DNA of 64,000 nt from Streptomyces sp. HPF1205 (GTDB lineage: Bacteria; Actinomycetota; Actinomycetes; Streptomycetales; Streptomycetaceae), in assembly GCF_020400825.1 (NCBI RefSeq), contig NZ_JAINVH010000006.1, positions 1 through 64,000 of the forward strand, in the 5' to 3' direction. Below the pieces are notes generated by a model. The model worked only from the letters and a program-made list of their open reading frames with translations. It searched no databases and had not been told where the DNA came from. Positions 1 through 5,903 of this stretch are shown here, piece by piece; positions within the stretch are counted from its first letter, which is position 1, and every line of letters begins with the position of its first letter. The position numbers were made by a program, and so were the translations under genes.

Positions 1-1
1 C

Positions 2-463
2 ATCGACCGCATGGTGCGCGAGGCCGAGGCGCACGCGGAGGAGGACCGCCGCAAGCGCGAGTCGGCCGAGACCCGCAACCAGGCCGAGCAGCTCGTCTAC
101 CAGACCGAGCAGCTCCTGAAGGACAACCCCGACAAGATCCCCGAGGACGTGGCGGCGGAGGTGCGGGGCGCGCTCGGCGAGGTCAAGGAGACCTTGAAGG
201 GCGAGGACGTGGCGGCCATCCGTACGGCTACCGAGCGCGCGCAGGCGGCGGCGCAGAAGGCCGGCGCGGCGATCTACGCCCAGGCCCAGGGCGCGCAGGC
301 GGGTGCCGCGGGTACGGGTGCGGGCGGCGACGGCGGTACGGCGGGTCCGTCCGCAGGACCCGCGGGCGCCTCGGACACGGGCGGCTCCGCGCAGGCCGAC
401 GAGGACGTGGTCGACGCGGAGATCGTCGACGACGAGGACGAGAAGAAGGGCGGCACCGGATGA
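2..463 (+). CDS. dnaK: DnaK (Hsp70) chaperone, C-terminal fragment
   Basis: This is the 3' end of a dnaK gene; the ATPase domain and most of the peptide-binding domain lie left of the window. The visible 153 residues begin at [20 protein letters not shown], the start of the Hsp70 helical lid, followed by helices carrying [18 protein letters not shown]. The tail is Gly/Ala-rich and ends in the acidic [15 protein letters not shown], as actinobacterial DnaK proteins do. Its TGA overlaps the ATG of grpE by four bases, so the two are translationally coupled. DnaK folds client proteins in an ATP cycle driven by DnaJ and GrpE. Neither dnaJ nor hspR follows, so this may be a second dnaK copy rather than the main dnaK-grpE-dnaJ-hspR operon; the upstream part would settle this. 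Confidence 0.93.
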   Translation: MDRMVREAEAHAEEDRRKRESAETRNQAEQLVYQTEQLLKDNPDKIPEDVAAEVRGALGEVKETLKGEDVAAIRTATERAQAAAQKAGAAIYAQAQGAQAGAAGTGAGGDGGTAGPSAGPAGASDTGGSAQADEDVVDAEIVDDEDEKKGGTG

Positions 464-1119
464 CGGACGCGGACGAGCGGCGTCCGCCGCCCGCGGTCGT
501 GCGCAACCGGCGCCGCGCCGGTCCGGCGGCCCTCCCCGGCCCGGTGCGCCGGGCGGCGGTGGTCGGACCGGCCGCGGACCCGGGAGCGCCGTCCGTCGCG
601 GAGCCGCCGGGGCCCGCCGGCAGGCCGTCGCCGCCGTCCGAGGCGCCCGAGGACGCCGGCGCCGGCGTCGGCGGTGCGCCCGTCGGGGCGGACACCGTCG
701 GTGAGCTGCTGCGCGAGCGTACGGCCGACCTGCAGCGGGTCAAGGCCGAGTACGACAACTACCGCAAGCGGGTGCGCCGCGACCATCTGGCCGTCCGCGA
801 GATCGCCGTCGCGAACGTCCTGACCGGCCTGCTTCCGGTCCTCGACGCGATCGACGCGGCCCGCGGACAGGGCGCGGTGACGGACGGCTTCGCGCTGGTG
901 GCCGACGCGCTGGAGGGCCGCCTGTGCGCCCTGGGACTCGCCGCTTTCGGTACGGAGGGTGACCGGTTCGACCCGTCCCTCCACGAGGCCGTGGCCCACG
1001 TCCCGGCTCCCCCCGGCACTCCCCACCCCGTGTGCGCGAAGGTCCACCGCCCCGGCTACCGCGTCGGCACCCACCTCCTGCGCCCCGCCGAGGTCACGGT
1101 GGCGCAACCGCCGGACTGA
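460..1119 (+). CDS. grpE: GrpE nucleotide-exchange factor
   Basis: GrpE releases ADP from DnaK in the cytoplasm and resets the chaperone cycle. The protein has 219 residues. About 75 N-terminal residues are Pro/Ala/Arg-rich and probably disordered. A long helix follows, with the family pattern [13 protein letters not shown] near residues 95-107 (dimerisation coiled coil). The C-terminal beta domain includes [12 protein letters not shown] and the typical ending [16 protein letters not shown]. The start is fixed by the ATGA overlap with dnaK. A perfect 12-bp terminator-type hairpin lies about 240 bases downstream and no dnaJ follows, so the operon seems to end here. This suggests a secondary dnaK-grpE pair; that is inference. 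Confidence 0.93.
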   Translation: MTDADERRPPPAVVRNRRRAGPAALPGPVRRAAVVGPAADPGAPSVAEPPGPAGRPSPPSEAPEDAGAGVGGAPVGADTVGELLRERTADLQRVKAEYDNYRKRVRRDHLAVREIAVANVLTGLLPVLDAIDAARGQGAVTDGFALVADALEGRLCALGLAAFGTEGDRFDPSLHEAVAHVPAPPGTPHPVCAKVHRPGYRVGTHLLRPAEVTVAQPPD

Positions 1120-1362
1120 CGCGCCGGGCCCCCCTCGGGCAGAAAATCATCCGATACCTCTTGACATGGGCGATAAGAGGTGGATCGTTGTTATTAGACC
1201 GTAATACCGGAAGAGCGGCGAAGCCGGTGACGACGTCCAGCCGGCGGAACCACTCGGACAGGATGCGGTTCAGGCCCCCGGCAAGCCGGCGCGACACCGA
1301 GGCAGCAGTGACGACTGAGGCTTCAGGACACGCGCAGCACTACCGGGGACTGTGTCGTCTTG

Positions 1363-1402
1363 AAAGCCCTCGTATCCGCCCGACCGCGGTACGAGGGCTT
1401 TT
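1363..1402 (+). terminator. Intrinsic terminator-type hairpin
   Basis: AAAGCCCTCGTA (1363-1374) and TACGAGGGCTTT (1390-1401) form a perfect 12-bp stem with a 15-base loop, ending in a TTTT run. It is the most canonical Rho-independent terminator near the left edge. It could end the dnaK-grpE message or an independent small RNA. Confidence 0.75.
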
Positions 1403-1425
1403 CGGCTGCGCGCCCCGGGGATCCT

Positions 1426-1463
1426 GGAGCGCCAGGCGCCAGGCGCCAGGCGCCAGGCGCTCC
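1426..1463. repeat. 7-bp tandem repeat inside an inverted repeat
   Basis: Four uninterrupted copies of GCGCCAG (1429-1456) are framed by GGAGCGC (1426-1432) and GCGCTCC (1457-1463), which are inverted repeats of each other. Copy number is likely to vary between strains. No function can be assigned. Confidence 0.7.
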
Positions 1464-1537
1464 GGGCCGCTCCGGGGCGCGCCCATTCGCTCCGGGACCG
1501 GCATCCCGTCGAGCCGCCGCCGGCGGCGGGACAGCTC

Positions 1538-1900
1538 TCAGCCGAACGCCGCGAAGGTGCACGCGGTTATCGCAACCCGCGAGTTCACGCCGAGGCCCGA
1601 CAGTGAGAACACGCACTGGGTATAGGCATGCGACGAATTGACCACTGCCAAGAGTGTCGTCGATATGCAGACCGCTTTCGTCGCGGAGGTGAGTTCACCG
1701 AAGTTGTCGAGCACTGTCACGCAGTCCGACCAGCCGCCGTCGGGCGTCACTTGAGACCTTGGCGCGGCGGTGGAAGGAGAGGCCGCGGTGGCCGTGTCGG
1801 CTGATGCGGCCGGCGCCATCGCCAGACCTCCGCCGACGAGGGTGACGGCCGTCAGTACGGCGGCGGCGCCGATGCGGCGGCTGGAGAACGGTTTCCTCAC
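1538..1900 (-). CDS. Small secreted four-cysteine protein, unknown function
   Basis: This protein has 120 residues from a GTG start at 1900, chosen because AAAAGGAG lies six bases upstream; an upstream ATG lacks such a site. A Sec signal peptide is clear: RKPFSSRR at the N terminus, a hydrophobic stretch over residues 10-30 and an ASA cleavage site near residue 35. The mature part has about 85 residues and four cysteines (SDC, AVC, TQC, TAC contexts), suggesting two disulfides outside the cell. The gene is divergent from the chitinase, and the 577-base interval between them carries a DasR-like site. I do not recognise the family. Co-regulation with chitin use is only inference. Confidence 0.75.
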   Translation of the reverse strand: MRKPFSSRRIGAAAVLTAVTLVGGGLAMAPAASADTATAASPSTAAPRSQVTPDGGWSDCVTVLDNFGELTSATKAVCISTTLLAVVNSSHAYTQCVFSLSGLGVNSRVAITACTFAAFG

Positions 1901-2477
1901 GATGTACTCCTTTTCTCGAAGGGGTGCCATGGGCATGGCAATCTCACCCGGGAGTCGGCAGTGGGGCCCCTCGCGACCGGTGAAGGCGGCGGCGTGGGCG
2001 GCGCCCGCGGGCCCTAAGCGGGCCAGGGCGCGACTGCGATTGCGGAACCGGCAGCGGCCACGGCGGAGCGCGCAACACGGCGTGTGGACATGTGACTTCC
2101 CCCGTCGGTCCGAGCATGTTCCTCATCCGGTGCCAGGAGAAAGTAGTTTCACGGGTCCTTTGTTCGTCCTGTGTCCGTCCTTGGGACCGAGGCAGGGCCG
2201 GGCCGGGGTCCGCCAGGTGGCACGACGCGTGCCGATGACGCCAACCGCCGCCCCGGCGAACTCCGCGCCCGGCCCGCTGGTTCCGCGGCCCGAGCGCGTC
2301 GGCGGCTCGACCCGTCGCGCGCATGCGGGGCGGTCCGGTATCGGATTGGTCTAGGCCAACCTCTTGACCCGGGTCGTGCGCGCGGCCACCATCGGAACGA
2401 CCCTGTCGTGTCTATGTCACGCCTGGTCGGGCCGAGGGCGGCCTGCCTGGCCGGCGTCCCGTATCGGGAGGATGCCC
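1901..2477. other. Divergent intergenic region between the secreted protein and the chitinase
   Basis: No credible gene is seen. On the chitinase side it holds the DasR-like operator and, just downstream, a TTGACC (2364-2369) with CACCAT (2387-2392) 17 bases further on, a possible HrdB-type promoter. On the other side is the AAAAGGAG ribosome-binding site of the secreted protein. Confidence 0.6.
2345..2360. promoter_or_regulatory. DasR-responsive element (dre) candidate
   Basis: ATTGGTCTAGGCCAAC is a near-palindrome with TTGG/CCAA arms around a TCTAGG core. It closely matches the dre consensus built on TGGTCTAGACCA, the site of the GlcNAc-responsive GntR-family repressor DasR, which controls chitinase genes in Streptomyces. 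It abuts the candidate -35 box at 2364-2369, a position suited to repression. Confidence 0.8.
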
Positions 2478-4673
2478 ATGCGCGCCACCTTTCGCCCGGC
2501 CGGCCAGTTGAGACGGTTGATGCGTCCGGCCGGAACCACCGCCCCGCGCCCGTACCCGTACGACCGGTACCGGTCGAGGGCGATCGGCCTCACCGCCGTC
2601 GTCGCCCTGCTGGTGGGGGCCCTCGCCGTCGTCCTCAACGGGCCGGCCGCACAGGCCACCCCCGCGGCGAAGACGCAGACGGCCGCCGCCACCAGCGGCG
2701 GCATCAAGGTCGCCTACTACGACCAGTGGAGCATCTACCAGAACGCCTTCTACCCCAAGGCCCTGGACACCGAGGGCCTGGCCGGCAAACTCGACTACCT
2801 GATCTACGACTTCGAGAACATCGACCCGGCCAACCTGACCTGTTTCGAGGCCACCAAGGCCACCGACCCCGACCCGGGCGGCGAGAGCGACCCGAACGCG
2901 GGCGACGGCGCCGGCGACCAGTTCGCCGACTACCAGAAGACCTTCGACGGCAGCATCAGCGTCGACGGCAGCAGCGACACCTGGAACCAGCCGCTGGCGG
3001 GCAACTTCCACCAGCTCCAGGAGCTGAAGAAGAAGTACCCGCACCTGAAGATCCTGCTCTCGCTGGGCGGCTGGACGTACTCCAAGTACTTCTCCGACGT
3101 GGCGGCGACCTCCGCCTCCCGGCAGAAGTTCGTCTCGTCCTGCGTCGACATGTTCATCAAGGGCGACATCCCGGCCTCCGGCGGCTACGGCGGCCCCGGC
3201 ACCGCGGCCGGCATCTTCGACGGCTTCGACATCGACTGGGAGTACCCGGCCTCCCCGGCCGGCCACCTCGGCAACCACTACAGCCCGAACGACACCGCGA
3301 ACTACACGGCCCTGCTGGCCGAGTTCCGCAGCGAGCTCGACGCCCAGGGCGCCGCTGGGGGTACCTCCCAGGCCGGAGGCTCTGGGGGAGGCAAGCGCTA
3401 CACGCTGAGCGCCGCGCTGCCGGGCGGCCAGGACAAGGCCGCCAAGGTCCAGACCGACCGGATCGGCCGGTACCTGGACTTCGCCGACCTGATGACGTAC
3501 GACATGCACGGCGCCTGGGACACCACCGGCCCGACCAACTTCCAGGACCCGCTGTACCCGTCGGCGAGCGACCCGTCGGGCACCATCCCGCCGGGCGGCG
3601 AGAAGTACGACATCGACTCCGTCGTCAAGGGCTACATCAACGGAGACAGCGCCTACGGCATACCCGGCGGCTTCCCCGCCGCCAAGATCAACCTCGGCAT
3701 CCCCTTCTACTACCGCGGCTGGACCGGAGTGCCGGCGGGCGGCGACCACGGCCTCTACCAGAGCGCCACCGGCCCCTCGGCCGGCCACACGCTCAGCGGC
3801 AACGTGCCGGGCGTGGCCATGTACAAGGAACTCACCGGGGTCGTCGACAACCCGTCGGACACCTTCTGGGACCCCACCACCCAGTCCGCCTGGTTCTACG
3901 ACGGCACCAACTTCTACGGTGGCGAGTCCCCCCAGTCCGTCCAGGCCCGCGCCGACTACATCCACTGCAACGCGCTCGGCGGGGCGATGATGTTCTCCCT
4001 GTACGACCTCGACCCCTCCGCCAAGCTCTTCAACGCCGTGGTCGACGACGTCAACGGCTCCGCCGCGACCTGCTCGGGCGGCGGCGGTACGACGGGTGGG
4101 ACGACCTCCGGCGGGACGACGACGGGTGGGACGACCACCGGCGGTACGACCACGGGCGGGACCACGACGGGTGGTACGACCACGGGCGGCACCACGACCG
4201 GCGGTACGACCACCGGAGGCACCACGACGGGCGGCACCACCACCGGAAGCACCACCGGCGGCACCGGAGGCGGCGCCATCGTCGTCAACGGCGACTTCGA
4301 GTCCGGCGCCCTGTCGCCGTGGACCTGCACGGGCGGCACCGGCAGCGTCGTCTCCTCGCCCGTGCACGGCGGCGCCCACGCCCTGGCGGGCGCGGCGAGC
4401 AACAGCGACGACGCCCAGTGCTCGCAGACCGTCACCGTGCAGCCGGGCCACACGTACACCCTGTCCGGCTATGTGCGGGGCTCCTACGTCTACCTCGGCG
4501 TGACCGGCACGGGCACCACCGACACCAGCATCTGGACCCCGGGCACGGGCGGGTCGTACGCCCAGCTCAAGACCGCCTTCACCACCGGGGCGAGCACCAC
4601 GTCCGTGACCGTCTGGGTGCACGGATGGTACGGCCAGGGCACCTACTACGCGGACGACATCGGCGTCGCCTGA
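2478..4673 (+). CDS. Secreted GH18 chitinase with C-terminal carbohydrate-binding module
   Basis: This extracellular endo-type chitinase of 731 residues starts at ATG 2478, with GGGAGG six bases upstream. A long basic N-region leads into a hydrophobic signal segment (about residues 36-55) ending near AQA. The GH18 barrel carries the catalytic DGFDIDWE (residues 248-255, the last Glu being the proton donor), with SLGGWTYS upstream and MTYDMHGAWD downstream, both typical GH18 strands. A Thr/Gly repeat linker spans about residues 535-598. The C-terminal 130 residues (VVNGDFESG...LSPWTC start) resemble CBM4/9- or CBM16-type modules. A palindromic insertion encodes about 13 Gly/Ser/Ala-rich residues near residue 300. 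Expression is probably under DasR. The substrate is chitin by family; the exact mode is unknown. Confidence 0.92.
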   Translation: MRATFRPAGQLRRLMRPAGTTAPRPYPYDRYRSRAIGLTAVVALLVGALAVVLNGPAAQATPAAKTQTAAATSGGIKVAYYDQWSIYQNAFYPKALDTEGLAGKLDYLIYDFENIDPANLTCFEATKATDPDPGGESDPNAGDGAGDQFADYQKTFDGSISVDGSSDTWNQPLAGNFHQLQELKKKYPHLKILLSLGGWTYSKYFSDVAATSASRQKFVSSCVDMFIKGDIPASGGYGGPGTAAGIFDGFDIDWEYPASPAGHLGNHYSPNDTANYTALLAEFRSELDAQGAAGGTSQAGGSGGGKRYTLSAALPGGQDKAAKVQTDRIGRYLDFADLMTYDMHGAWDTTGPTNFQDPLYPSASDPSGTIPPGGEKYDIDSVVKGYINGDSAYGIPGGFPAAKINLGIPFYYRGWTGVPAGGDHGLYQSATGPSAGHTLSGNVPGVAMYKELTGVVDNPSDTFWDPTTQSAWFYDGTNFYGGESPQSVQARADYIHCNALGGAMMFSLYDLDPSAKLFNAVVDDVNGSAATCSGGGGTTGGTTSGGTTTGGTTTGGTTTGGTTTGGTTTGGTTTGGTTTGGTTTGGTTTGSTTGGTGGGAIVVNGDFESGALSPWTCTGGTGSVVSSPVHGGAHALAGAASNSDDAQCSQTVTVQPGHTYTLSGYVRGSYVYLGVTGTGTTDTSIWTPGTGGSYAQLKTAFTTGASTTSVTVWVHGWYGQGTYYADDIGVA
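3353..3392 (+). repeat. Short palindromic element inserted in-frame within the chitinase
   Basis: CTGGGGGTACCTCCCAG, followed by GCCGGAGGCTCTGGGGGAGG, forms overlapping inverted repeats and encodes a Gly/Ser/Ala-rich stretch between two well-formed GH18 segments (FRSELDAQG and KRYTLSAALPGG). Its look resembles short G-run palindromes that I recall as common in Streptomyces intergenic DNA; the loop of the typA terminator at 44166-44194 is similar. It keeps the frame and sits in what is probably a surface loop. Confidence 0.5.
4081..4272 (+). repeat. Tandem 15-bp coding repeat (Thr/Gly linker)
   Basis: About ten repeats of a TTTGG-type pentapeptide unit link the GH18 domain to the carbohydrate-binding module. 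The DNA copies differ mainly at third positions, so the protein pattern is maintained. Such linkers are flexible and protease-resistant; copy number could vary. Confidence 0.8.
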
Positions 4674-4696
4674 CCCGAGGCCCGCGGCGGACGACC

Positions 4697-4731
4697 GGCC
4701 TCCGTGACGTGCCCTCCGCGTCACGGGGGCC
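4697..4731. terminator. Hairpin between convergent chitinase and glycosyltransferase genes
   Basis: GGCCTCCGTGAC (4697-4708) and GTCACGGGGGCC (4720-4731) form a 12-bp stem with one G-T pair and an 11-base loop, between the stop codons of two convergent genes. No T-run follows, as is usual in Streptomyces. It probably serves both directions. Confidence 0.6.
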
Positions 4732-4760
4732 GGCCCCGCGTACGGCGGACGGGCCCGGGC

Positions 4761-5903
4761 CTACAGCTCCAGGAAGTCGAACAGGTCCTCCCAGCGCCGG
4801 ACGATCTTGTCGGTCGTGTAGCGCTTGACGCTGACCGCGGCCCGCTCGCCCATGGTGTCGCGCAGCCGCTGGTCGCCCATGAGCAGGGCGAGCTTCCCGG
4901 CGAAGGCGTGGATGTTGCCGGGAGCGGCCAGGAAGCCGTCCTCGCCGTCGGCGATGATCTCGCGCACGCCCGGGGCCACGTCGAAGGCGACGCACGGCAG
5001 CCCCGTCGCCATCGCTTCGAGCAGGGTGAGCGGGAACCCCTCGGCGCGGGAGGGCAGGGCGAACACCGAGGCGGCGCGCAGGGCGCCCGGCACGTCGTCG
5101 GTGCGGCCCGCCCACTCCACCGAGCCGTCCAGTTCCAGCCGGGCGGCCTGCCGCTTGAGGAGCTTCTCGTCCTCGCCGGCCCCGTGGATCCGCAGCACCC
5201 AGCCGGGGTGGTCCGCGACGGCCACGGCCCAGGCGTCCAGGAGCATGTCGATGCCCTTCTCCTGGGACAGCCGCGCGACCGCGGCCACGGCCTTCTCCGA
5301 GCGCGGCGAGGTGGACCGCGGCACCCAGGGCAGGGCGTTGGGCATGAAGCCGGCGTTGTTCATGCCCTGCCGTGCCCACAGGTCGGCGTCCTCGCGGGTG
5401 AGCGTCAGGAAGCGGTCGCAGTCCTTGTAGTGGCGCTGCACCCGCTCGAAGCGCGAGGACGCCCGGCAGGCCGCGAACGACTCGTGGCTCATGCCGATCA
5501 CCAGCATCCCCGAGGTGTCGGCGAGGTTCACCCATTCCATGGCCCACACCTGGGCGCAGATCACCACCGCGCCCGGGCCGGCGGCGCGGAACAGCGCGGT
5601 CATCCGCGCGGCCTTCTCCCGCATCCCCGCCCGCCGCCGCGACCGCCCGATCCGGGCCGGGACGTTGGCCAGGTCGGTGAGGGTGCGCGGGCTCCACGCC
5701 GGCGGCGGGTGCTCCTCGTACAGGGTCGTCGTGGCGTACGGCAGCCGCTCGGACGTGCGGTGGTCCACGTGGGAGGGGGTGATGCCGATCATGTGCACGC
5801 GGTGGCCGCGCTCGGTGAGGAGCCGGGCCATCTGGCGCGACCAGGTGGTGACGCCGCCCAGTTCGTCCAGGCTGTTGGTGACGATGAAGATGTCGCGGCT
5901 CAC
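4761..5903 (-). CDS. GT4-family glycosyltransferase
   Basis: This is a cytoplasmic retaining glycosyltransferase of 380 residues with the GT-B fold. The N-terminal acceptor domain has ELGGVTTWSRQMARLL (residues 14-29). The C-terminal donor domain has RLSQEKGIDMLLDAW and the GT4 signature EGFPLTLLE (residues 288-296), with the paired glutamates that contact the nucleotide sugar. The GTG start at 5903 overlaps the TGA of the upstream glycerophosphotransferase gene by four bases, so the two are coupled. The context points to glycosylation of a teichoic-acid-like wall polymer; sugar and acceptor cannot be read from sequence. Confidence 0.9.
   Translation of the reverse strand: MSRDIFIVTNSLDELGGVTTWSRQMARLLTERGHRVHMIGITPSHVDHRTSERLPYATTTLYEEHPPPAWSPRTLTDLANVPARIGRSRRRAGMREKAARMTALFRAAGPGAVVICAQVWAMEWVNLADTSGMLVIGMSHESFAACRASSRFERVQRHYKDCDRFLTLTREDADLWARQGMNNAGFMPNALPWVPRSTSPRSEKAVAAVARLSQEKGIDMLLDAWAVAVADHPGWVLRIHGAGEDEKLLKRQAARLELDGSVEWAGRTDDVPGALRAASVFALPSRAEGFPLTLLEAMATGLPCVAFDVAPGVREIIADGEDGFLAAPGNIHAFAGKLALLMGDQRLRDTMGERAAVSVKRYTTDKIVRRWEDLFDFLEL

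Larger units (their letters stand above)
1120..1537. other. Gene-free interval after grpE
   Basis: No reading frame here has convincing coding character on either strand. The first part (about 1140-1210) is AT-richer than its surroundings and contains a TTGACA (1161-1166), but no well-spaced -10 box follows. About 200 bases further on is a strong terminator-type hairpin, and then a short tandem repeat. An unannotated small RNA ending at the hairpin is possible; the hairpin may equally be the terminator of the dnaK-grpE transcript. Confidence 0.5.

Noticed and set aside
1161-1197. Consensus promoter after grpE
   Set aside because: TTGACA is present, but the nearest acceptable -10 (TATTAG at 1192) is 25 bases away, too far for a housekeeping promoter.
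2171-4828. An 885-residue plus-strand frame over the chitinase
   Set aside because: It is a +1-type shadow rich in Arg and Gly; the GH18 motifs are in the other frame with a proper start and signal peptide.
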